Shown here: piece after piece, positions 16,453 to 22,593 of the stretch
Layout: the number at the start of each line of letters is the position of its first letter
Position numbering within the stretch: position 1 is the first letter of the stretch
Source of the DNA: Thermococcus nautili
GTDB taxonomy: Archaea; Methanobacteriota_B; Thermococci; Thermococcales; Thermococcaceae
Direction: 5' to 3'
Assembly: GCF_000585495.1 (NCBI RefSeq)
Contig: NZ_CP007264.1
Location: 1,178,001 to 1,242,000, forward strand
Length of the DNA stretch: 64,000 nucleotides
Translations under genes and position numbers: made by a program
The notes under the pieces: model-generated
What the model was told of the DNA's origin: nothing
Seen by the model: only the letters and a program-made list of their open reading frames with translations
Databases searched by the model: none

Positions 16453-17208
16453 ATGGAGCGCGTTGTTGGTGTCAACGTGATAAACGAGCTCATTGGAGGA
16501 AGCATGGAGAACGGCTCCGTGATGTCCATACTCTACGACGCCTATTCCCTAGGCTGGGTACTCGGCTTTGAGGTTTTCAGGGCCCTCCTCGATGAGGGCT
16601 TCTTTGGTGTTATCCACAATTATTCCCTTCCCGTCCCAAGGCTCGTCTCCAGGGCTTCCTTTGTGGGTTTAAACATCCCAGAGCTCGCCAAGAAGGATTC
16701 TCTAAGAATCGTTGACATCTTTGGTTCCAGGTACGGCATTCCCCCCGCTGATTCGTACGTTATCAAGGTGGACAACCCTAGCGAGGACACGCTGACGCCC
16801 AAGATAGAGAAGGTCTACCGGGACGTTATATACCCCGTCTCGGGGGGCAGGGGTATAATCAAGCTAATCTACACCCTGGATGGGGCAGTTATAATGTTTG
16901 GTGAGCGGCCGACGCTCAGGCTCCTCAACTCGGAGGTGGCCTTCCTCGCAAGGGAGTCCGTCAGCAGGAGAATTTCAACGATACTCCTCCTCAACACGGA
17001 CGTTGTCTCCGAGCGCCTCGTTGCGTGGGTTTCGAGCATTTCAGACACGATGGTCGCCTTCAGGTCCAGCATAAGGGAAGACACGCTCGTTGAGAGAATG
17101 CTCATACTCAAAACACCGAGCCCGAGCTTCGAGCCGACGACTTACGAGTTCCGGCTCTCAACGAGGAATGGCAAGGTTCACCTGCTCCACTTCGAGAGGC
17201 TCAACTAG
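16453..17208 (+). CDS. Degenerate RecA/KaiC-like protein, DUF257-related, MCP-linked
   Basis: A 251-residue soluble protein. It has the general order of a KaiC-like domain (GSVMSILYDAYSLGWVLGFEVFRALLDEG, then GVIHNYSLPV, then ISTILLLNTDVVSERL and VERMLILKTPSPSFEP) but no P-loop. The closing part resembles that of the DUF257 proteins in this window, so I regard it as a divergent member; this is an inference from patterns. It is the third gene of the DUF257-MCP operon, 4 bases after the MCP stop codon. The function is unknown, but a cytoplasmic input or adaptor role for the receptor is plausible. Confidence 0.65.
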   Translation: MERVVGVNVINELIGGSMENGSVMSILYDAYSLGWVLGFEVFRALLDEGFFGVIHNYSLPVPRLVSRASFVGLNIPELAKKDSLRIVDIFGSRYGIPPADSYVIKVDNPSEDTLTPKIEKVYRDVIYPVSGGRGIIKLIYTLDGAVIMFGERPTLRLLNSEVAFLARESVSRRISTILLLNTDVVSERLVAWVSSISDTMVAFRSSIREDTLVERMLILKTPSPSFEPTTYEFRLSTRNGKVHLLHFERLN

Positions 17209-17266
17209 CTCCGCCAACCGAGTGTTCATCACGACTCAGCCAGTGCCGGTCTCGTCATCGCCATCC
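17205..17266 (-). ncRNA. Probable C/D box sRNA
   Basis: Read on the minus strand the order is: C-like GATGACGA (17259-17252), a 12-base guide, box D' CTGA (17239-17236), a 3-base spacer, box C' GTGATGA (17232-17226), a 12-base guide, and a poor D box CGGA (17213-17210). Both guides are exactly 12 bases, as in archaeal methylation guides. A minus-strand TATA element (GATTTAAAAAGC, about 17280-17291) would start transcription close to 17264. The degenerate outer D box is the weak point. The 3' end just touches the end of the RecA-like gene on the other strand. Confidence 0.5.
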
Positions 17267-17309
17267 AGAGTTGGCATAGCTTTTTAAATCGCTTTCCCCA
17301 GCTTTCGGT

Positions 17310-17924
17310 ATGAGCGAGCTGTCAACGATACTGAGTTCGGCGCTGCTGATGCTCATCATGATTGACCCGAGCGACAAGATACTCCTCGTCAGCTTCCTGC
17401 GCGAGGACTTTCAGATTGACGACATCAAAGCCTTAATCGTGAGGGCCAACCTGATAGGCTTCCTTCTCTTGGCGAGCTTTGCGATAGCGGGCCAGATAAT
17501 CCTCCAGGAGATTTTCCACATCAACATAAACGCCCTGAAAGTTGCCGGCGGCTTCGTTCTCTTCAAAATCGGTCTCGAAGCTCTGGAAGGCGGTGGAATG
17601 TTCACCCTCAAGAGGGAGCGCGATATACTCGCCTTGGCGGCAGTCCCGGTCGCGATGCCCCTCATAGCTGGCCCCGCCGCTATAACCGCGGTAATAACCC
17701 TCACCGCCGAGTACGGCTATCTCGTCTCCCTTTCAGCGACGGCCATAGCGATTGCAGTCGTTGCGCTCTCGATGTTCGTGGCGCTCTACATGATGAAGTC
17801 CGTCAACAAGACCTTCCTGAGCGTCACAATCAGGATAATCGGTCTCTTCATAATGGCCATCGGCGCCCAGATGATGGTCGAGGGCGTCGTCGGGATATAC
17901 CTCCTCATGACCTCGGCTGGATAA
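17310..17924 (+). CDS. snatA: MarC-family neutral amino acid transporter (SnatA-like)
   Basis: A 204-residue membrane protein with six hydrophobic helices and the MarC signatures [13 protein letters not shown] and [20 protein letters not shown] homologue from Thermococcus, SnatA, is known to carry small neutral amino acids such as glycine and alanine. A TATA-like element (CTTTTTAAATC, about 17280-17290) lies about 20-25 bases before the ATG with no ribosome-binding site, so the mRNA is probably leaderless. The promoter is divergent from that of the minus-strand C/D sRNA candidate. Confidence 0.87.
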   Translation: MSELSTILSSALLMLIMIDPSDKILLVSFLREDFQIDDIKALIVRANLIGFLLLASFAIAGQIILQEIFHININALKVAGGFVLFKIGLEALEGGGMFTLKRERDILALAAVPVAMPLIAGPAAITAVITLTAEYGYLVSLSATAIAIAVVALSMFVALYMMKSVNKTFLSVTIRIIGLFIMAIGAQMMVEGVVGIYLLMTSAG

Positions 17925-17988
17925 ACGTCAAAACCGGCCGGGATAACCTTTTAACTTCTCCCTCCTCTCTTCCGAAAAGGTGAGAGGA

Positions 17989-19296
17989 ATGAAGGTTGAG
18001 CGCGTTAAAGGGACGAGGGATTTTCTGCCCGAGGAGATGGCGAAGAGGAGATGGGTCTTCGAGAGGATTCGCGAGGTCTTCGAGCGCTACAACTTCCACG
18101 AGGTTCTAACTCCAACCTTCGAGTACACCGAGCTCTTCAAACTCAGGAGTGGTGAAGAAGTCGTAAAACAGCTCTACGCCTTCCTTGACAAGGGCGGAAG
18201 GGACATCTCGCTCCGCCCGGACATGACGTCGAGCGTCGCGAGGCTCTACGTTTCGGCCTTCCAGACGGCTCCGAAGCCAATCAAGTGGTACTACATGGCC
18301 AACATGTTCCGCTACGAGGAACCGCAAAGCGGTCGCTACCGCGAGTTCTGGCAGGCAGGGGTTGAGCTCATCGGGAGCGACAGGGTTGAGGCCGATGCTG
18401 AAGTTATAGCGCTCTTCACCGAGAGCTACCTCGCGACCGGTTTGGAGGACTTCACCGTCAACATCGGCGACAGGGTTCTGCTCGACGAGTTCGCCAGGAT
18501 GCTCGGCGTCAAAGACGACATCGGGCTCATGAGGCTCATAGACAAGAAGGACAAGCTTACCAGAGAGGAGTTCGTAAATGCTTTGAAGAACTTCGGGCTG
18601 AGCGATGAAGGAGTTGAGAAGGTCCTCTCGCTGGTTGAAATCAAGGGCGAACCGAACGAGGTTCTCCCGAAGGCCGAGGAGCTGTTCACAAGCGAGGAAG
18701 CTAAAGCCGAGATAAGGCGCCTCTACGAGCTCGTCGATTTGCTCGACGCCTACGGGGTCTCGAAGTGGATTAGGATTGACCTCGGCATAGCGAGGGGCTT
18801 CGACTACTACACGAGCGTCGTCTTCGAGGCGATAGCGCCGAACGACCTTGGAATCGGCTCGATTGGCGGCGGCGGTCGTTACGACAACCTCATCGAGGTC
18901 TTTGGCGGAAAGCCGACCCCGGCGACGGGCTTCGCGATTGGAGTGGAGAGGCTCATTCCAATCCTTGAGTGGAAGGGTCTGATTCCGGAAGTCAAGCTCA
19001 GGCCCGACGTTTACGTGATTCCTATTGGCAAGGAAGTCGAGCTCAGGAAGACGGCCGTCGAGGTGGTATCTGCCCTCAGAAGGGCGGGCGTTAAGGCCGA
19101 CGTCGAGCTGACTGGAAGGAAGCTGAGAAAGGCCCTCGACTACGCTGGCAGGCTTAACGTCCCCTATGTCGTCCTCATCGGGAAGAGGGACCTCGAGAAC
19201 GGCAATGTCACGGTAAGGGACATGGAAACGGGCGAGCAGAGGGTCGTGAAGAAAGAAGACGTTGTGAAGGAGCTAGTGGGAGCGCTGGGGCTTTAA
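17989..19296 (+). CDS. hisS: Histidyl-tRNA synthetase
   Basis: A 435-residue class II aminoacyl-tRNA synthetase. Near the N-terminus it has KGTRDFLPEEM, then motif 2 (FRYEEPQSGRYREFWQAGVELIG), the histidine-specific GLARGFDYY-type segment (here LGIARGFDYYTSVVFEA), and motif 3 (GFAIGVERLI), followed by an anticodon-binding domain. It charges tRNA-His in the cytoplasm. ATG 17989 is preceded by AAAGGTGAGAGGA; an upstream in-frame GTG at 17980 overlaps the ribosome-binding site and is rejected. A TATA-like element (CCTTTTAACTT, about 17947-17957) lies upstream. Confidence 0.95.
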   Translation: MKVERVKGTRDFLPEEMAKRRWVFERIREVFERYNFHEVLTPTFEYTELFKLRSGEEVVKQLYAFLDKGGRDISLRPDMTSSVARLYVSAFQTAPKPIKWYYMANMFRYEEPQSGRYREFWQAGVELIGSDRVEADAEVIALFTESYLATGLEDFTVNIGDRVLLDEFARMLGVKDDIGLMRLIDKKDKLTREEFVNALKNFGLSDEGVEKVLSLVEIKGEPNEVLPKAEELFTSEEAKAEIRRLYELVDLLDAYGVSKWIRIDLGIARGFDYYTSVVFEAIAPNDLGIGSIGGGGRYDNLIEVFGGKPTPATGFAIGVERLIPILEWKGLIPEVKLRPDVYVIPIGKEVELRKTAVEVVSALRRAGVKADVELTGRKLRKALDYAGRLNVPYVVLIGKRDLENGNVTVRDMETGEQRVVKKEDVVKELVGALGL

Positions 19297-19403
19297 AGCT
19301 TGAATTCTTTTGCCTTCCTCCTCATCCTCCACTCCTCAAGCCTTCTGACGAAGGGACAGCGGGCGCGCCACCTCTGGAGTGCCCTCCTCAGAAACCCGCA
19401 CAT
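19293..19403 (-). CDS. Possible 36-residue basic protein
   Basis: A short minus-strand ORF, rich in arginine and lysine (MCGFLRRALQ...EEWRMRRKAKEFKL), with two cysteines. The ATG at 19401-19403 is preceded by GGTGGTCGAG, a good ribosome-binding site, and a TATA-like GTTTTAACG lies about 30 bases upstream. Its last 4 bases overlap the end of hisS on the other strand. The unbroken frame, start signals and stop placed right at the hisS stop favour a real gene, but no function can be named. Chance remains possible at this length. Confidence 0.42.
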   Translation of the reverse strand: MCGFLRRALQRWRARCPFVRRLEEWRMRRKAKEFKL

Positions 19404-19448
19404 CTCGACCACCAGATTTTATAAGAGGCAACCGTTAAAACCCTTTGT

Positions 19449-19512
19449 GCCGTAGGGATGATGAGTCTGGAGCCCCCTGATTGGTGACGACGTTTCGCGG
19501 GGCTGACCGGCA
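19449..19512 (+). ncRNA. C/D box sRNA (2'-O-methylation guide)
   Basis: All four boxes are present with canonical spacing: box C ATGATGA (19458-19464), a 12-base guide (19465-19476), box D' CTGA (19477-19480), a 3-base spacer, box C' GTGACGA (19484-19490), a 12-base guide (19491-19502), and box D CTGA (19503-19506). The ends GCCG (19449-19452) and CGGC (19508-19511) can pair to form the terminal stem. A TATA-like TTTTATAAG (about 19415-19423) would start transcription near 19447. The guide targets are not known to me; they should base-pair with rRNA or tRNA. It ends at the start codon of the coiled-coil gene. Confidence 0.85.
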
Positions 19513-19763
19513 TGAAGAGGCGCCTCTGCCGTGAGTACATAGAGGAGATTGAGAGGCTTGAGCGCTCGATTCGCGAGCTTGAGGAGGAGATAATAGAGCT
19601 GAGGATGCAGTTGAAGCTCAAGGTTGATGAAGCCAACAGGCTTGCCATCGAGAACGCGAGCCTAAGGCACAAGCTTGAGATGCAGAAGAAGACTTACCAG
19701 CGCATGGTCGAACTGCTGAAGAAAATGAAGTTCCCCATAATCTTCCTTCCAGATGATGAGTGA
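19512..19763 (+). CDS. Small coiled-coil protein
   Basis: An 83-residue protein, almost entirely a predicted coiled coil: heptad-like leucine/isoleucine spacing with many Glu, Arg and Lys residues (about residues 8-68), ending in a hydrophobic KFPIIFLP and an acidic tail. The function is not recognisable. The ATG at 19512 directly follows the D box and terminal stem of the C/D sRNA, and there is no clear ribosome-binding site, so either the sRNA is processed from this mRNA leader or the two are independent. An alternative start is not obvious. Confidence 0.6.
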   Translation: MKRRLCREYIEEIERLERSIRELEEEIIELRMQLKLKVDEANRLAIENASLRHKLEMQKKTYQRMVELLKKMKFPIIFLPDDE

Positions 19764-20045
19764 TTCGGATGTAGTCTTGTATTCTTGTATGTATTTGTGT
19801 ATCATTGTGGTTTTGCCATGTTCCTTAGTATTTAATTGTGTTGTTCCCAATGTAACTAGCTGAGCTCGGGTTGTCCCTACTCCGAATGTTGGAGATTATC
19901 CAAATTACTATTGAAAATTTTGGGCATTATATAACCCGCAAAGTTTAAATAGAACTTCGACGTTACTCTGTTTGGTATAACCAGGTTGTGCTACAATCTG
20001 TTCTCTAAAATACGGTTTGCAATCTTTCCTGTTGGGGGTTGGGGC
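19764..20045. other. AT-rich intergenic region before the winged-helix gene
   Basis: About 280 AT-rich bases. The T-rich start may end transcription of the coiled-coil gene. TATA-like elements occur at about 19927-19934 (ATTATATAA) and 19944-19953 (GTTTAAATAG), either of which could serve the winged-helix gene; TTGGGGGTTGGGG precedes its ATG. I see no convincing ORF or strong hairpin. Confidence 0.5.
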
Positions 20046-20318
20046 ATGAGGCGTTCGAGAGTTGAAATTATTGCTGATATCCTAGAGTCAGCCAACGGTA
20101 AGGGTGCGACGAAGACCCAGATAGTTTACCGAGCGAATCTGAACTTCAAGCTGGCCACGAACTACATACGGTACCTCCTCCGAAAGGGGTACCTTATTGA
20201 GGCCATAGAAGGTAACCGGCGGATATACAGGGTCACGGACAAGGGAAGAACGTTTTTACGCAGTTTCTCAACGATTTACCGTGAACTAGGTGATTTTGAT
20301 TCCTTCGATGGCTTTTGA
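20046..20318 (+). CDS. Winged-helix transcriptional regulator, PF14947 (HTH_45) type
   Basis: A 90-residue protein with one winged-helix domain: RVEIIADILESA, then ATKTQIVYRANLNFKLATNYIRYLLRKGYL as the recognition region, then the wing RRIYRVTDKGRTFL. Archaeal proteins of this type are local transcription factors, for example ArnR-like. The open frame reaches to 19986, but GGGGGTTGGGGC before ATG 20046 supports the shorter form. It lies just upstream of the TasA-like secretion operon in the same direction. The palindromes in the gap between them are candidate binding sites. Confidence 0.78.
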   Translation: MRRSRVEIIADILESANGKGATKTQIVYRANLNFKLATNYIRYLLRKGYLIEAIEGNRRIYRVTDKGRTFLRSFSTIYRELGDFDSFDGF

Positions 20319-20363
20319 TTTCTTCCAATGTCTCTGAACTCCGGGGTCCTTTCGTTTTCTTTT

Positions 20364-20401
20364 CCGTAACAAAGTTACGGATTTCATGTCAGAACGTTCT
20401 G
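20364..20401 (+). promoter_or_regulatory. Two palindromes upstream of the TasA-like operon
   Basis: A perfect 17-bp inverted repeat CCGTAAC-AAA-GTTACGG (20364-20380) is followed by a perfect 12-bp palindrome CAGAACGTTCTG (20390-20401). They lie upstream of a TATA box (GAGCTTATAAAGC, about 20421-20433), which predicts transcription from about 20450. Sites upstream of the TATA box often serve activators in archaea, but repression cannot be excluded. The core TAAC-N3-GTTA is also seen at 12926-12940. Confidence 0.55.
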
Positions 20402-20452
20402 TTCTAAACTCATTTTCTCGGAGCTTATAAAGCTGAAAAATAACATACAGTA

Positions 20453-20467
20453 CGGGCATATTGCCCG
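20453..20467 (+). promoter_or_regulatory. Leader hairpin abutting the ribosome-binding site
   Basis: The perfect inverted repeat CGGGCA-TAT-TGCCCG at 20453-20467 would form a short GC-rich hairpin at or near the 5' end of the mRNA. Its last base is the first base of the ribosome-binding site GGAGGTG (20467-20473) for the ATG at 20480. It could modulate translation or protect the 5' end of the message. Confidence 0.5.
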
Positions 20468-20479
20468 GAGGTGCATGGA

Positions 20480-21058
20480 ATGAAGAGTGGAATCCTGGCC
20501 CTGTTGGTTGTTGGTGTTGTACTGTTTGGACTTGGAGCAGGAACCTGGGCGTACTTCGACGACACGGAGTCAAGCACGGGGAACTACATAACGGCGGACA
20601 TCCTTAACCTTAAAGTCAGCCCGGATAACAGCACCTGGTATGATGGAACTGACGTTCCTTCGAACATCGATTTTGGAAAGGTTTATCCCGGTTGGAGTGG
20701 TAGCGATGACGTTTACGTCATGAACGAGGGCGGACTGCCCGGTGAAGTCTATCTATACCTGAACTACTCCCTCGATGAGAACATCAACCCGGAGTCAGAG
20801 ACCAACGGCGGGCAGACCCTTGCGGATGTTATATACGTCAAGATTTACTACAACGATGAACTCGTTTGGGATGGGTATCTCAAGGACTGGACTTATGACG
20901 ACCCCGGAAACATGCTTGACCTCGGTCCTCTCGATGGCGGAAAGACCGGAAAGATAACTGTTGAGGCTTCTATTGACTACGAAGACGCTGGAAACGACAT
21001 CCAGGGTGATAAGCTTACCTTCGATGTCCACCTGTACCTTAAGCAGGTGCAGGGGTGA
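20480..21058 (+). CDS. TasA/camelysin-like secreted fibre subunit with SipW-type signal
   Basis: A 192-residue exported protein. The N-terminal hydrophobic segment (about residues 3-21) ends in GTWAYFDDTESS, the typical SipW-dependent signal peptide context. The rest is predicted beta-rich, with repeated Asp/Gly/Tyr and few charged-basic residues, like TasA, CalY and the archaeal bundling-pilus subunit AbpA. Such subunits assemble outside the cell into fibres through strand exchange (family knowledge). A dedicated SipW-like peptidase is encoded 1.5 kb downstream. ATG 20480 follows GGAGGTG. A T-run after the stop could make this first gene the most highly expressed. Confidence 0.78.
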   Translation: MKSGILALLVVGVVLFGLGAGTWAYFDDTESSTGNYITADILNLKVSPDNSTWYDGTDVPSNIDFGKVYPGWSGSDDVYVMNEGGLPGEVYLYLNYSLDENINPESETNGGQTLADVIYVKIYYNDELVWDGYLKDWTYDDPGNMLDLGPLDGGKTGKITVEASIDYEDAGNDIQGDKLTFDVHLYLKQVQG

Positions 21059-21069
21059 TTTCCCCTTAA

Positions 21070-21077
21070 CCTTTTTA
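21070..21077 (+). terminator. Intercistronic oligo-T, possible partial terminator
   Basis: CCTTTTTAC lies between the first and second TasA-like genes (T5 at 21072-21076). Archaeal transcription ends readily at short T-runs, so partial termination here would give more mRNA for the first subunit. The same sequence occurs after atpK (41684-41692). Confidence 0.3.
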
Positions 21078-21092
21078 CTGGGGTGAGCAGGG

Positions 21093-21851
21093 ATGCGCAG
21101 TGCCTTCTTTGCCTTTTTCTTGGCTGGAATCGTTGTATTGGCCGTGGGTTACGGCACATGGGCCTACTTCAGCGACCTTGAGGTCAGTGCCGGAGACTAT
21201 GTAACTGCTGATACTCTTGACCTTGTGCTTACAGACCATACTAGCGATGCTAACGCTCAGTGGGGTTACTTTTACATAGCCCCCGGCAGGGTACCCGGGG
21301 TGAACGGAGGGTATAGTGAGGGCGATAGGGCAATTCATATCTTCAACAATGGTACCTATCCTAATACTACAGTTGAGATATGGTTCACATTTGAGTGCTA
21401 TGAAGACAACGATGGTAATTACACAAATGGACTTCAGCCGGGTCCTGAATCAGATACCCTGCAGACAAACGAGAGCGCTTATCTGATGCTGAGTGAGATA
21501 ACATTGAACACTATGGAATACACGGATAGTCAGACTATTCGCCTTATCTATGACAAAAAACTCACTGAAACTGGATATGAATATCTTGCTCCAGAACTCA
21601 AAAGTGAGTTCAGTCCCGGACAGGAAATTACCCTTGCGGACTTGGCCAGAATGAGATTCGTGGGATTGCCAGGTCCGGAGCCTCTCTACGGGACGTTAGA
21701 CACTAGCAGTATCCAGTACTTGGACGAGCCCAACACTCAGCTTTCCTTTGATGGCCCAGAAGGAAAAATGCTAGACTCCAGCCAGAACTACTGGCAGGGC
21801 GACGTCTGTATAATGACCGTCCACGTGAGGTTATTGCAGTCGGAGCCGTGA
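21093..21851 (+). CDS. Second SipW-dependent secreted protein, TasA-like
   Basis: A 252-residue exported protein with the same start as its neighbour: a hydrophobic segment (about residues 4-20) and GTWAYFSDLEVSAGDYVTADTLDL, which aligns with the first gene. The mature part is longer, with acidic and tyrosine-rich beta-like sequence, several possible N-glycosylation sites (for example NGTY, NTTV and NESA), and two cysteines. It may be a minor or tip subunit of the same fibre, as AbpB or TapA are in other systems (inference). GGGGTGAGCAGGG precedes the ATG. Codon use is less GC-rich than in neighbouring genes. Confidence 0.75.
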   Translation: MRSAFFAFFLAGIVVLAVGYGTWAYFSDLEVSAGDYVTADTLDLVLTDHTSDANAQWGYFYIAPGRVPGVNGGYSEGDRAIHIFNNGTYPNTTVEIWFTFECYEDNDGNYTNGLQPGPESDTLQTNESAYLMLSEITLNTMEYTDSQTIRLIYDKKLTETGYEYLAPELKSEFSPGQEITLADLARMRFVGLPGPEPLYGTLDTSSIQYLDEPNTQLSFDGPEGKMLDSSQNYWQGDVCIMTVHVRLLQSEP

Positions 21852-21856
21852 GCCCC

Positions 21857-22108
21857 ATGCGGGTCCTCTACGCCATCTTTTTCTTTGTTGCAGTTACGTT
21901 CACCCTCTACCTCCTTGCCATGTATGAGGTAGGCAACACTGAACCTCAGGCTTCTAGTGTCTTTGATAACGTGACCCAGAACGTTAGTGCTTCCCCGGCC
22001 GAGATGACGATGGCCCTTGGAACGATTTCGTTCCTCGCGAGGGTTGGCCTTGCCGTGGTGTTCCTGAGCATGGCCGTCTACGTAATCTCCGAGCTGGTGA
22101 TGAAATGA
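21857..22108 (+). CDS. Small two-helix membrane protein of the TasA-like operon
   Basis: An 83-residue protein with two hydrophobic helices (about residues 2-20 and 58-79) and a polar stretch with possible N-glycosylation sites (NVTQ, NVSA) between them, so that loop probably faces outside. The function is unknown. It begins 5 bases after the preceding stop codon and ends in an ATGATGA overlap with the next gene, so it belongs firmly to this operon. It could be an assembly or anchoring factor. An upstream in-frame GTG at 21848 overlaps the preceding stop and is less likely. Confidence 0.65.
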   Translation: MRVLYAIFFFVAVTFTLYLLAMYEVGNTEPQASSVFDNVTQNVSASPAEMTMALGTISFLARVGLAVVFLSMAVYVISELVMK

Positions 22109-22593
22109 TGAGGACTCTCTTGGCATGGCTCGTGGTCGTTTCAATTTTCGTCTACTCGTACTTCGGCTCGTTTGCTTACTTCTCGGATTCCGCTTCAATA
22201 AGGCTGTCGCTTCAAATGGAGCAGACTTCGGTTCAAATCAGCTGTGAAAACCTTACCCTCGTTCACTGTCACTGCCCCTGCTCCTGCTCCTGCGGCTACT
22301 ACATCCTCAGGGGCATCATCGTTAACACCACCGGCAACTCCACGCTTGATGGAATCTATTTCAGTAGCAGGGGATGGGTTTTGGGCGGTGTGATTGTTGA
22401 CAATTCAAGCTTTAATGCCGGGGCCGGTCTGTACCTACCTCTGAACGCTACTCTATCCCCTGGGGTTCACGACGTTTCCCTAATCCTCTACAAGACGAAT
22501 TCCCGCGGAAATAGGCATGCCATGTACTTGGTGTTCTACATTGATGGTAGAGAGTACCCTCTGTCAATCGTTCCAAGGTGGTGTCGGCGATGA
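22105..22593 (+). CDS. SipW-type exported protein with a cysteine cluster
   Basis: A 162-residue protein with a hydrophobic N-terminus (about residues 5-22) ending in GSFAYFSDSAS, similar to the signals of the two TasA-like proteins. Shortly after comes HCHCPCSCSCG (about residues 54-64), five cysteines and two histidines in eleven residues, which is rare in a secreted archaeal protein and could bind metal or form disulfides. The C-terminal half is beta-like with possible N-glycosylation sites. The start overlaps the upstream stop codon (ATGATGA), and the stop overlaps the peptidase start codon. The function is unknown. Confidence 0.68.
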   Translation: MMRTLLAWLVVVSIFVYSYFGSFAYFSDSASIRLSLQMEQTSVQISCENLTLVHCHCPCSCSCGYYILRGIIVNTTGNSTLDGIYFSSRGWVLGGVIVDNSSFNAGAGLYLPLNATLSPGVHDVSLILYKTNSRGNRHAMYLVFYIDGREYPLSIVPRWCRR

